Of a stretch of 64,000 nucleotides of DNA, positions 41,916 to 50,244 are shown piece by piece (position 1 is the first letter of the stretch; every line of letters begins with the position of its first letter). The notes beneath the pieces are model-generated. The model did not search any database and was not told the DNA's origin. It saw nothing but the letters and a program-made list of their open reading frames with translations. A program made the position numbers and the translations under genes. The stretch covers positions 1-64,000 of the forward strand of contig CAKOHG010000003.1 in NCBI GenBank assembly GCA_934085565.1, written 5' to 3'. Origin of the DNA: an uncultured Bacilli bacterium (GTDB taxonomy: Bacteria > Bacillota_I > Bacilli_A > RF39 > UBA660).

Positions 41916-43685
41916 ATGTTTGGAAAAATAATAGATATTAATGAAAATCATGTTTATGTTGAAAATTTACAAAAAACTTTATTAGCTAATTTAAAAGGGA
42001 TACATGTTACATTTCAAGATAAAGAAAGATTAATTATTGGTAAGATAGTAGAGGTTAGACAAGATAAAATAGATATCTATTTATTGGGAGAAATCTTTAA
42101 TCATAAATTTATACAAGGAATATATAAGGCGCCATCTTTAAATATTTCTCCTCGTATTATTACTGGTGAAGAACTTATTTCTTTAGTGGGAACTCAAAAT
42201 TATCATGATAAAAATACTCTTTTAATTGGAAGTTCGCTTACTTATGAGAATTTCAAAATAACTGCTGATATGAATCAATTTTTTTCTAATCATTTTGCTA
42301 TTATTGGTAACTCTGGTTATGGTAAAAGTTGTGGGGTAGCGCGTATTTTACAAAATGTCTTTACTTATAATGAAACTCCTCCTTTAAATGCTCATATTGT
42401 TTTATTTGATGTTTATGGAGAATATAAAAGTGCTTTAGAAGGATTAGAGAATATTTCTTCTATTCACTTTAAAAGTTATGAAAATAGTTTTCAAGAAGGG
42501 TCAACCACTATTAGCTTTCCCCCATATTTTTTAGACGCAGACGATTTAGCTATTTTACTTAATGTAGAAGACGCTTATTTAATCCCAATTTTAGAAAAAA
42601 CATTACAGTATGTTCGTATTTTCAAAAATGAAGACCCTCAAAGTTTAGAATACAAAAATAATATTATCGCGACCGCTTTATTAGAGGTTTTATCAAGTGG
42701 TAAAGAAGCCAGTCAAATAAGAGACCAAATTATTTCTATCTTAACCAAATATAATACGTCTGATTTAAATGTAAATAGTGAAATCAAAGAACCTGGTTAC
42801 ACAAGAACATTAAGACAATGCTTAAATATCGATAGCCAGGGAAAAATTAACGCGATTACACAAGTGATTGATTTTTTAAATAAATTTAAGAAAATAAATT
42901 TACAAACTAACTTTGTGGTACCTAATTTAGCGTATTCTTTAGAAGATATTTATGACGCCTTAGAATTTGCTTTATTAAGTGAAGGGGTTTATAATTCGGT
43001 ATCGATGTATGAAAGAGCTGTCTCTTTAAAAACACATTTATATCAAATTATCAATAGCCCTAATAAACGATTTTTTGAATATAAAGAAATTATTAGCAAA
43101 AAAGATTATATTGAAGGCTTATTTAAAACAATAAATAACGAAAAAGCTCAAATTATTAATATTAACTTAAATGAAATGGAAGATCGATTTGCCAAGATTT
43201 TAACCAAACTTTATTCCAAATTGTTTTTTAACTATGCGACTAATTTAACTGACCGAGGTTCTTTTCCTGTTAACATCATTTTAGAAGAAGCCCATCGTTA
43301 TGTTACTAAAGATAATGATATTGATGTTATTGGATATAATATTTTTGATAGAATAACTAAAGAAGGTCGTAAATACGGGGTACTAATGGGCTTTATTACC
43401 CAAAGACCTAGTGAATTATCTAAAACTGCTTTATCTCAATGTTCTAATTTCTTAGTTTTTAGAATTTTTCATCCTGATGATTATGAAATTATTGATTCGA
43501 TAACTTCCAGTGTTACGAGAGATGATTTAAATAATTTAAAAACTTTACGTCGTGGTATGGCTCTTACTTTTGGTACAGCCTTTAATTTACCTATGATTGT
43601 TAAATTAGATATGCCAAATCCTATGCCATCTAGTAGTAATGTCGATATTGTTAATAAATGGTATGAAAATAATAGTCTTCAATGA
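41916..43685 (+). CDS. herA: HerA-like hexameric ATPase (DUF87)
   Basis: This 589-residue protein has an N-terminal HAS-barrel-like domain (1-75) and an FtsK/HerA ATPase core. Walker A is GNSGYGKS at about 131-138. Walker B is NIILEEAHRY at about 453, followed by a sensor region TQRPSELSKTALSQCSN. HerA proteins form DNA-translocating hexamers that work with the nuclease NurA in DNA end processing or with effectors such as SIR2 or DUF4297 in phage defence. Neither partner is encoded nearby here. AAGGTGA precedes the ATG. The TGA stop lies inside the loop of the terminator. Confidence 0.88.
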   Translation: MFGKIIDINENHVYVENLQKTLLANLKGIHVTFQDKERLIIGKIVEVRQDKIDIYLLGEIFNHKFIQGIYKAPSLNISPRIITGEELISLVGTQNYHDKNTLLIGSSLTYENFKITADMNQFFSNHFAIIGNSGYGKSCGVARILQNVFTYNETPPLNAHIVLFDVYGEYKSALEGLENISSIHFKSYENSFQEGSTTISFPPYFLDADDLAILLNVEDAYLIPILEKTLQYVRIFKNEDPQSLEYKNNIIATALLEVLSSGKEASQIRDQIISILTKYNTSDLNVNSEIKEPGYTRTLRQCLNIDSQGKINAITQVIDFLNKFKKINLQTNFVVPNLAYSLEDIYDALEFALLSEGVYNSVSMYERAVSLKTHLYQIINSPNKRFFEYKEIISKKDYIEGLFKTINNEKAQIININLNEMEDRFAKILTKLYSKLFFNYATNLTDRGSFPVNIILEEAHRYVTKDNDIDVIGYNIFDRITKEGRKYGVLMGFITQRPSELSKTALSQCSNFLVFRIFHPDDYEIIDSITSSVTRDDLNNLKTLRRGMALTFGTAFNLPMIVKLDMPNPMPSSSNVDIVNKWYENNSLQ

Positions 43686-43699
43686 GGACTATTTTTTTT
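43671..43699 (+). terminator. herA terminator enclosing the stop codon
   Basis: AATAGTC pairs with GACTATT, followed by T. The TGA stop is in the loop. Confidence 0.88.
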
Positions 43700-43713
43700 A
43701 CTTAAATTATCTC

Positions 43714-43736
43714 ATAAAAAAAAGCCCTTAGGCTTT
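43714..43736 (-). terminator. terminator of the 43735 gene
   Basis: On the minus strand AAAGCC and GGCTTT form a stem followed by a long T run. Confidence 0.8.
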
Positions 43737-44838
43737 AATATTCATAAATTTCATAAGGACTATCTGAAGTTCCGTTCCCAGATTTATAAAGCATATGTGT
43801 TGGAATTGCTACGACAGGACGAAGGTATTTTTTATTATTTGCAGCGTCTAGAGAAATAACTCCAGTGGCATTAGAACTATAGACTTCATAAGTATTTTCA
43901 TTTGTGCCGTTTAATAACCACCATTTATTCGTTGTTTTAGATAAATAGTTATAATTAGAACAGTTACGGTCAGAAATTTTATTACATAAACTATCAATAG
44001 AAGCATTCATATAATCATAAGTAGAAAGAAGAGAAATAAGACTAGTAAATGTTTTGGTACATTCGATAGCTCCTGTTTTATCTTTATCATTTTCACTTCT
44101 TGAATGAACACAAGAATCCATTGTTTGTAAATATTTTTCATAATTTTTAAAGTTATTACGATAATAAGATTCTAAAGAATTATAAATACGACTACTTTCA
44201 AAAGTATTATATCCTTTTTGGCTATTAACTGTTTCATTATAACGGTCATCAAAAACATAATTGACTTTGTTATCTAAGGTATCGGCACTGATTAAATAAA
44301 TTTTATCATCATCCCACTTAAGAATCCGCCATGTGGTATTCATAAATTTGAAGTAATTGTTAACAAATTCTCCACGATAAACATAGTTTTCATTAAGAGA
44401 ATAAAGTCCATCGTCTTTTGTGGCAATCTCTTCACTCTCTAAAATTTTATCGGTTAAAGTTTTCGTTTCATAATTATCACAAGAAAGAATAGGGATGTAA
44501 TAATATTTGCTATTATTTTTATAAACGTCAACACTACCGGTACAAGAAGAGTCTTTGCTTACTTTACTCATTTCTTTAATGTATTTTCCCCCAACTAAAG
44601 TATCATACATAACTGTTATCGTACTCATATCATCAGTTGGCAGAAGATCTTTATTTGTTTTTAAATATTCTGTGGTGGCACTAACCATCATTTTTTCTGT
44701 GGAAGCATAATCATATCTTGTAAAGATTTTAACAAGTAAAATGATTAACACAAGAATAAGTATAAAAACAACTACGCCAATAGTAATTGTTAAAATCAAT
44801 TTTTTCTTTTCATTCCATATATCTTTTAATTTATCCAT
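43735..44838 (-). CDS. membrane-anchored protein with WRIL-type ectodomain (DUF6273-like)
   Basis: This 367-residue protein has one N-terminal transmembrane helix (about 13-38). A pilin-like first segment follows (about 45-130, with cysteines in SSCTGS and LSCDNYE). The distal domain has FKFMNTTWRILKWDDDKIYLIS, a serine/tyrosine-rich core and a final KKYLRPVVAIP. The WRIL and RPVV motifs recall DUF6273-type surface domains of gut Bacillota; the assignment is tentative. AAGGTGA gives the ATG at 44838. It is convergent with herA, and rpsD lies upstream on the same strand. Confidence 0.65.
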   Translation of the reverse strand: MDKLKDIWNEKKKLILTITIGVVVFILILVLIILLVKIFTRYDYASTEKMMVSATTEYLKTNKDLLPTDDMSTITVMYDTLVGGKYIKEMSKVSKDSSCTGSVDVYKNNSKYYYIPILSCDNYETKTLTDKILESEEIATKDDGLYSLNENYVYRGEFVNNYFKFMNTTWRILKWDDDKIYLISADTLDNKVNYVFDDRYNETVNSQKGYNTFESSRIYNSLESYYRNNFKNYEKYLQTMDSCVHSRSENDKDKTGAIECTKTFTSLISLLSTYDYMNASIDSLCNKISDRNCSNYNYLSKTTNKWWLLNGTNENTYEVYSSNATGVISLDAANNKKYLRPVVAIPTHMLYKSGNGTSDSPYEIYEY

Positions 44839-44907
44839 ACGATTCACCTTAATTAAAATTATATTAAAGAATTAAAAAAAAAGCAACGAGATGTTACTTT
44901 TTCTTTA

Positions 44908-45510
44908 TTAACGGTTGTAGTATTCAACAATTAATGATTCATTGATTTCAGGATTTAATTCGCTTCTATCTGGGCGTCTTAAATAAGTTCCTGAAAGTTT
45001 ATTTTTGTCAAATTCAACAAAAGCTTTTGTATTTACGACAGCTTCTAAACTAGCTAAAATAGCTGGGTGATTTGTTGATTCAGCTTTAACAGCAATAACA
45101 TCACCAGGTTTACAAGTATATGATGGAATATCAACTTTAACACCATTTACAGTAATATGTCCATGGTTAACAAGTTGGCGAGCACCACGACGAGTAGTAG
45201 CCATTCCCATACGATATACTAAATTGTCTAAACGACTTTCTAGTAAGAATAATAAATTTTCACCAGCAATACCTTTCATTTTAGAAGCACGGTCAAAAAT
45301 CTTGTGGAATTGTTTTTCATTTACACCATACATAATACGTACTTTTTGTTTTTCTTGTAATTGAACACCATATTCACTTAATTTTTTACGTCTGTCAGAA
45401 CCATGAACACCTGGAGCATAAGGACGACGTGCTAATTCACGACCATTTTCTAATGTAGAAAAATTTAAACGACGTGATTTTTTGTATTGTGGACCTGTAT
45501 ATCTTGCCAT
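44908..45510 (-). CDS. rpsD: 30S ribosomal protein S4
   Basis: This 200-residue protein is ribosomal protein S4, a primary binder of 16S rRNA. It starts [13 protein letters not shown] and has the S4 domain ([27 protein letters not shown]) and the C-terminal LIVEYYNR. Length is normal. The ribosome site is AAAGGAG. The gene is transcribed from a strong promoter about 150 bases upstream, leaving a long leader. In Bacillus, rpsD is repressed by its own product through such a leader. Confidence 0.98.
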   Translation of the reverse strand: MARYTGPQYKKSRRLNFSTLENGRELARRPYAPGVHGSDRRKKLSEYGVQLQEKQKVRIMYGVNEKQFHKIFDRASKMKGIAGENLLFLLESRLDNLVYRMGMATTRRGARQLVNHGHITVNGVKVDIPSYTCKPGDVIAVKAESTNHPAILASLEAVVNTKAFVEFDKNKLSGTYLRRPDRSELNPEINESLIVEYYNR

Positions 45511-45655
45511 AATAATCTCCTTTCTATAGATTTCTTAAAAGTATCAAGACCTTTTTTATAGGGAGTAGTTACAAACACGTTCTAATGGCAGATTATACTA
45601 GTGAATATTATTTAACTACACATTATAAAAAATAAATCTTCCTGCCTTCTAAGCG
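45511..45655 (-). promoter_or_regulatory. rpsD 5' leader, candidate S4 autoregulatory RNA
   Basis: About 145 bases separate the predicted start of transcription from the rpsD ribosome site. That is far longer than the other leaders in the window. Bacillus S4 binds its own leader and represses translation or transcription. I did not derive a convincing fold by eye. Confidence 0.45.
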
Positions 45656-45661
45656 CTTTTT

Positions 45662-45691
45662 ATTATACTAAATGTAATAGGAAAGTGTCAA
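45662..45691 (-). promoter_or_regulatory. rpsD promoter
   Basis: On the minus strand a perfect TTGACA (45691-45686) and a perfect TATAAT (45667-45662) are 18 bases apart. The plus-strand interval from here to about 45895 shows no gene or clear structure. Confidence 0.88.
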
Positions 45692-45898
45692 GATTTTTCC
45701 TTAAATACGATAAAAGATATATCAGCGATAATGACTGTGTATCATTAATTAAATAAAATAAATCTGCAATCTTGTTTAAACACTGACATTGAATCTATTT
45801 ACTATATTGAAATCTTTGAATAAAAAATTACATAAATTTAAGTAACACAAATATTTACGTAAAAGGGTAGATAACATATATTTTTTAATGTAATTATT

Positions 45899-45907
45899 TG
45901 CTATAAT
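45899..45907 (+). promoter_or_regulatory. extended -10 promoter of the C39-peptidase gene
   Basis: TGCTATAAT ends 15 bases before the ATG at 45923, so the transcript would have a leader of about 8-9 bases. Confidence 0.5.
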
Positions 45908-45922
45908 CAAATTGTGATGTAA

Positions 45923-46843
45923 ATGAAAAAGAAATATAAAATATTAGTAATTATTTTAATAATAATTGGTATAACAGCCAATAATTTTATATGGTATAAA
46001 TTATATTCAAGAGAAAAAGAAAGACTAAAACAGGCTATAATTCCTTCATTAATGGATGATTATTATACTAATCAATTAATACTTTCGAAAAATAAAGACG
46101 ACTCCGATAATTCTGATGATTATAGCGTTTCTGATTATGAAGCTGTTTTAGATGAATATTATGATAATTTGCAATATAGTTTTGTGATTAATAATTTCCC
46201 ATTAGTAAAGCAAAATCCAGATTATCCTAATGGATGTGAAATAGCAAGTGCAACAATGTTATTAAACTATTTTAATATTGATATTGATATAAAAGAATAT
46301 GTCGATTTTTATTTACCCAAAGAAGAAGTTTATGAAAAAGATGGTCTTCGTTATGGACCTGATCCTAGTAGATATTATGCAGGGAATCCGAGTGATTCTT
46401 CCAGAGGATGGGGAACATTTTTACCAGTAATAAAAAATTCTTTATATACCATCTTTAAAAGTAAACTTCCAGAAGATACAGTTGGTCACGTTTATACTTC
46501 CGATGATAAATTACCTTTAGAAGAATATGTTCAAAATGGTAGTCCTGTTTTAGTATGGACAACAATTGATTATAGTGAAGCTAAAGATATTTATGAATGG
46601 TTTAGTTATGATAAATCAAGAACATATACTTATCCCAAAAATGCTCATGTTGTTGTAATAATTGGTATGGATAAAAACTATTATTATATTAATGATCCTT
46701 TAAAAGATGAAAAGGCAATTAAAGTATCAAGAAAAGACTTTGATAAAAGTTATGACTCAATGGGAAGACAAGCTTTGTATATTGAAATAAGTAATATATA
46801 TGAACCTAAAAATACTTCGGATGAATATAGTGTTTTTAAATAA
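45923..46843 (+). CDS. membrane-anchored C39-like cysteine peptidase
   Basis: This 306-residue protein has one N-terminal transmembrane helix (about 6-24) and an acidic linker. A peptidase C39-like domain (PF13529 type) starts at about residue 90. Candidate catalytic residues are Cys105 in YPNGCEIAS, His242 in KNAHVVVIIGM and the Asp of INDP. Such domains cleave peptides outside the membrane; substrates are unknown. The promoter -10 is so close that the mRNA leader would be only about 9 bases, with at best a weak GTGATG ribosome site. Confidence 0.82.
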   Translation: MKKKYKILVIILIIIGITANNFIWYKLYSREKERLKQAIIPSLMDDYYTNQLILSKNKDDSDNSDDYSVSDYEAVLDEYYDNLQYSFVINNFPLVKQNPDYPNGCEIASATMLLNYFNIDIDIKEYVDFYLPKEEVYEKDGLRYGPDPSRYYAGNPSDSSRGWGTFLPVIKNSLYTIFKSKLPEDTVGHVYTSDDKLPLEEYVQNGSPVLVWTTIDYSEAKDIYEWFSYDKSRTYTYPKNAHVVVIIGMDKNYYYINDPLKDEKAIKVSRKDFDKSYDSMGRQALYIEISNIYEPKNTSDEYSVFK

Positions 46844-46972
46844 AATTTATATGTTTATTTATTATATTTTATCTGAGAATTTGAGAGTTTTCTTCTTGTA
46901 AAAAATGAATATATTCATTGTAATTAGAGAGTAACTTTGATATACTTTAGACAGGAAATGGATGTGGAAGAA

Positions 46973-47434
46973 ATGGCTAAATTTTGTAGCAATTGTGGGG
47001 TAGAGGTAAAAGAAGATACTAATTTTTGCCCAAACTGTGGTGCCCCTTTATATCAAAGTCCAAAAAGTACAACTCATAATTTTAATCGACCTATGATTCA
47101 AAAAAGAGATATCGCTTTGTGTGTTATTTTATCTTTTCTCACTTGTGGACTTTATGGTCTATATTGGTTTGTAACAATGACAGATGAAACGAATAGTTTA
47201 TCAGATGAACAAACAACAAGTGGTGCTGCCGCTTTGATTTTTACCCTTTTAACATGTGGCTTATATGGCATTTACTGGAATTATAAAATGGGACAAAAGT
47301 TATATGTTGCTGGAAAAATGTATGGCTTAGATATTGCGGATAATTCTGTTTTGTATCTTATTTTAAGTATTTTTGGTCTTGGTATTGTGAGTGAATGCCT
47401 TATCCAAAATGATTTAAATAGATTTTCTAATTAA
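46973..47434 (+). CDS. zinc-ribbon DUF4234 membrane protein
   Basis: This protein of about 153 residues starts with a double-CxxC zinc ribbon (KFCSNCG, then NFCPNCGAPL). Hydrophobic segments of DUF4234 type follow, with the repeated LTCGLYGLYWF and LTCGLYGIYWNYKM motifs and a final ECLIQNDLNR. Its function is unknown; such proteins may sense or organise membrane components. I favour the ATG at 46973; earlier in-frame starts overlap the predicted -10 (TATACT, 46941-46946). It is coupled to the next gene by TAATG. Confidence 0.78.
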   Translation: MAKFCSNCGVEVKEDTNFCPNCGAPLYQSPKSTTHNFNRPMIQKRDIALCVILSFLTCGLYGLYWFVTMTDETNSLSDEQTTSGAAALIFTLLTCGLYGIYWNYKMGQKLYVAGKMYGLDIADNSVLYLILSIFGLGIVSECLIQNDLNRFSN

Positions 47435-47787
47435 TGAAAAAAATAGTTTTGGGGCTTGTTTTATTCCTATATTTAGGAATTGTTCAATTTTTTCATATTT
47501 CTTTAAAGTGCCCGTTTTATTTACTAACGGGTCTTTATTGTCCTGGATGTGGTATAACTAGAATGTTTCTTTCTTTATTCCAATTTCGTTTTTATCAGGC
47601 TTTCCGATATAATCCCTTTGTCTTTGTATGCTTAGTAGGTTATTTTGTTTATAAAATCATTCCTTATGAAATACCAGTCAAATATAAATCTTTTGTAACA
47701 AATAGTCTTTTAATCTTAACTATTTTATTTGGTATTTTAAGGAATATCCCTTTGTTTTCTTTTTTGAAACCAACACTTATTTCTTAA
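47434..47787 (+). CDS. DUF2752 membrane protein
   Basis: This 117-residue protein has about three transmembrane segments and the DUF2752 signature LYCPGCGITRMFLSLF close to the first helix. The family is widespread and uncharacterised. It is often next to zinc-ribbon or TM2-type membrane proteins, as here. Translation is coupled to the DUF4234 gene. Confidence 0.85.
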   Translation: MKKIVLGLVLFLYLGIVQFFHISLKCPFYLLTGLYCPGCGITRMFLSLFQFRFYQAFRYNPFVFVCLVGYFVYKIIPYEIPVKYKSFVTNSLLILTILFGILRNIPLFSFLKPTLIS

Positions 47788-47846
47788 GCGTTTGTTTCTT
47801 TTTCATGGCAAAAAATATATAATGAATGTAGTAAGTGGTGAAAATA

Positions 47847-48917
47847 GTGATTCCAAAAGAAATAAAAGAAGTATTAGATAAAATATTAGAAAATGGTTTT
47901 GAGGCTTATCTCGTCGGGGGAGCTGTTCGTGATTATATGCTTCATCGCCGTTCTAACGATTTTGACATTGCTACCAATGCCTTACCAGCGGACATTGTTA
48001 AGATTTTTGGACCATCTTATAAAACTATTCAATATGGTTGTTATAATATGCGAATAGGAAGCTATAATGTCGACATAACAACTTACCGAAAAGAAGAAGC
48101 CTATGAAGGCAGAAATCCTTCTAAAATAACTTACACCAATAATTTACTTTTAGACGCGGAAAGAAGAGATTTTACTATTAATGCTTTTTATATGAATCGT
48201 AACGAAGAAATTATAGATTTATATGATGGTCAAAAAGACATTAAAAGAAAAATGATACGAGCAATAGGAAATCCTACTACCAGAGTAAGAGAAGACCCTT
48301 TAAGAATTTTAAGAGCGGTTCGCTTTGCTAGTATTTATAAATTTAGTTTAGAAAAAAACTTAGCCAATGCCATTAAAAGAGATAAAAAAATGTTAAATGA
48401 ATTATCTTTAACAAGAATAAAAAAAGAATTAGACGGTATTTTACTTGCTAATGGCTTTACTTTATTAAGGCAATTAAATTTACTTAAAGAGTTACAAATT
48501 ACAACGAAAAGTATTGTTTACGTCAATGATTTAAGTGGTTTATGGGCTCAGATTAAAACGGAGGTAGAATACCCCCAAACTAAAAGTTTAAAAATGAGAC
48601 AAAAAAATATTGAGGAACTCTTAAAGTGTGATACAATTAATATGCAAAATTTGTACCGGTTTGGTTATTATGATTGTCTCGTGGCAGCCCAGATAATGAA
48701 ATATCCTTTGAAAAAATTAGAAGCTTTGGAAAGAAAAATGCCAATTCATAGTCGTAAGGATATTGCCCTGCAAGGCAAAGAGATAAGTGAAATAACGCAT
48801 ATACAAGGTAGAGAATTAGGAGTTTTAATAGAACAAATTGAAAATTTAATTTTATCAGGAAAATTAAAAAATGAAAGAGAAGAAATATTAACTTATTTAA
48901 AAAATAATGGGTATTAG
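47847..48917 (+). CDS. cca: CCA tRNA nucleotidyltransferase
   Basis: This protein of about 356 residues belongs to the class II CCA-adding enzymes. The nucleotidyltransferase motif is YLVGGAVRDYML with DFDIATNA, followed by DAERRDFTINAFYMN, GNPTTRVREDPLRILRAVRFA and a helical tail. It adds or repairs the 3' CCA of tRNA. All five tRNA genes in the window already encode CCA, so repair is the likelier role. I favour the GTG at 47847, 5 bases after GGTGA. It is shorter than Bacillus Cca in the C-terminal tail. DnaD follows after 17 bases. Confidence 0.93.
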   Translation: MIPKEIKEVLDKILENGFEAYLVGGAVRDYMLHRRSNDFDIATNALPADIVKIFGPSYKTIQYGCYNMRIGSYNVDITTYRKEEAYEGRNPSKITYTNNLLLDAERRDFTINAFYMNRNEEIIDLYDGQKDIKRKMIRAIGNPTTRVREDPLRILRAVRFASIYKFSLEKNLANAIKRDKKMLNELSLTRIKKELDGILLANGFTLLRQLNLLKELQITTKSIVYVNDLSGLWAQIKTEVEYPQTKSLKMRQKNIEELLKCDTINMQNLYRFGYYDCLVAAQIMKYPLKKLEALERKMPIHSRKDIALQGKEISEITHIQGRELGVLIEQIENLILSGKLKNEREEILTYLKNNGY

Positions 48918-48934
48918 AAAAAGAGGTGAGGAAA

Positions 48935-49573
48935 ATGCCTAACATTGAGTTTTTAACAGAAAAAAGATTTACTTTATCTTCACATTTAATCGAAGTGGCG
49001 CTTAAAAATAACTTATCTTTAATCGAATTTCTTCTTTTAATGTATTTTGAAGATACGGATGATAAAACTTTAAATGTTTCTAAGATTTCCAAAGTATTAT
49101 CTTTAAAAGAAGAACAAGTTTTACAGGCATTCAATCATCTTATTACTCTTAATTTTATCGAAGTGGATACTGGTAAAGACGAAAAAAATAAACGTTGTGA
49201 AACCATTAGTTTAACCCCACTTTATGAATCTTTATGGAAAAAAGTAGAAAAGAAAAAAGAAGCCGAAACGAAAGAAACTATTTTTGATACTTTTCAAAAA
49301 GAATTAGGACGTAATATTTCACCTATGGAATATGAAATTATTAATGCTTGGTTAGAAAAGGATTTTTCAGAAGAACTCATTTTAGGTGCTTTAAAAGAAG
49401 CCGTTTATAATGGCGTAAGTAGTTTAAGATATATTGATAAAATATTATATGAATGGCAAAAGAAAGGATATCATACGCTCAAAGAGGTCAATGAAGGACT
49501 TACGAAGAAAAACGAGAAAAAAGCACCCGTTGAACTTTTTGACTATAATTGGTTAGAAGATGAAGAATACTGA
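48935..49573 (+). CDS. dnaD: DnaD-family replication initiation protein
   Basis: This protein of about 212 residues has an N-terminal winged-helix domain (about 1-100) and a C-terminal DnaD domain (PF07261): FQKELGRNISPMEYEIINAWL, ILGALKEAVYNGV, LRYIDKILYEW. DnaD loads the replicative helicase at origins and during restart. GAGGTGAGG sets the ATG at 48935. It overlaps nth by 14 bases; the dnaD-nth order and nearness to ponA-recU match Bacillus. Confidence 0.92.
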   Translation: MPNIEFLTEKRFTLSSHLIEVALKNNLSLIEFLLLMYFEDTDDKTLNVSKISKVLSLKEEQVLQAFNHLITLNFIEVDTGKDEKNKRCETISLTPLYESLWKKVEKKKEAETKETIFDTFQKELGRNISPMEYEIINAWLEKDFSEELILGALKEAVYNGVSSLRYIDKILYEWQKKGYHTLKEVNEGLTKKNEKKAPVELFDYNWLEDEEY

Positions 49574-50195
49574 GTTGTTATTAAATTATTTAGATGAGCT
49601 TTATCCTGACGCTCGTTGTGAACTTAATTATGAAAAGCCTTATGAACTTTTAATCGCCACAGTTTTGTCAGCTCAATGTACAGATAAAAGAGTAAATGAA
49701 GCTACTAAAATATTATGGCAAAAATATGATTTAACATCTTTAAGTGAAGCACCTCAAAAAGAAGTTGAAAAAATTATTTATCCTTTAGGCTCTTATACTA
49801 AAAAAACATTTTATATTCAAGAAATTGCTAGACGACTTCTTAAAGATTATCAAGGCGATGTTCCTAATGATAGAGCTTATTTAGAAAGTTTACCAGGTGT
49901 TGGTCGTAAAACGTGTAATGTTGTGTTATCTAATATTTTTGATGAACCAAGTATTGCAGTCGATACTCATGTAGAAAGAGTTTCTAAACGTTTAAAATAC
50001 GCCTATAAAAATGATTCTGTTTTAACGGTTGAAAAAAAATTGATGAAAAAGTTTCCAAAAGAAAAATGGAGTCGTCTTCATCATCAATTAGTTTTATTCG
50101 GAAGATATCAATGTAAGGCTCAAAGTCCTCTTTGTGAGGAATGTAAATTACAAAATATGTGTTCGTTTTATAAAAGTCATCATCAATCAAAATAA
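49560..50195 (+). CDS. nth: endonuclease III
   Basis: This 211-residue protein is a base-excision repair glycosylase/AP lyase that removes oxidised pyrimidines. It has the helix-hairpin-helix LPGVGRKTCNVV with the catalytic Lys, the catalytic Asp in VDTHVERVSKRL, and a C-terminal [4Fe-4S] loop with the C-x6-C-x2-C-x5-C spacing. It starts inside dnaD. A terminator follows. Confidence 0.96.
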   Translation: MKNTELLLNYLDELYPDARCELNYEKPYELLIATVLSAQCTDKRVNEATKILWQKYDLTSLSEAPQKEVEKIIYPLGSYTKKTFYIQEIARRLLKDYQGDVPNDRAYLESLPGVGRKTCNVVLSNIFDEPSIAVDTHVERVSKRLKYAYKNDSVLTVEKKLMKKFPKEKWSRLHHQLVLFGRYQCKAQSPLCEECKLQNMCSFYKSHHQSK

Positions 50196-50212
50196 ATGGT
50201 TGATGTTTTTTT
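50179..50212 (+). terminator. nth terminator
   Basis: CATCAA pairs with TTGATG across a 13-base loop, followed by seven T. The stem begins before the stop codon. Confidence 0.8.
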
Positions 50213-50217
50213 ATGGC

Positions 50218-50244
50218 AAAAAAAAGTAGTCTTTTAAGACTACT
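50218..50244 (-). terminator. ponA terminator
   Basis: On the minus strand AGTAGTCT and AGACTACT pair, followed by eight T. The TAG stop codon of ponA is inside the 5' arm. Confidence 0.85.

Noticed and set aside
45695..45895. Possible hidden gene or riboswitch between the rpsD promoter and the C39-peptidase gene
   Set aside because: All frames are broken by frequent stops, and no conserved aptamer-like elements could be recognised.
48637..49134. 165-codon frame on the minus strand
   Set aside because: It is a shadow of the cca and dnaD genes.
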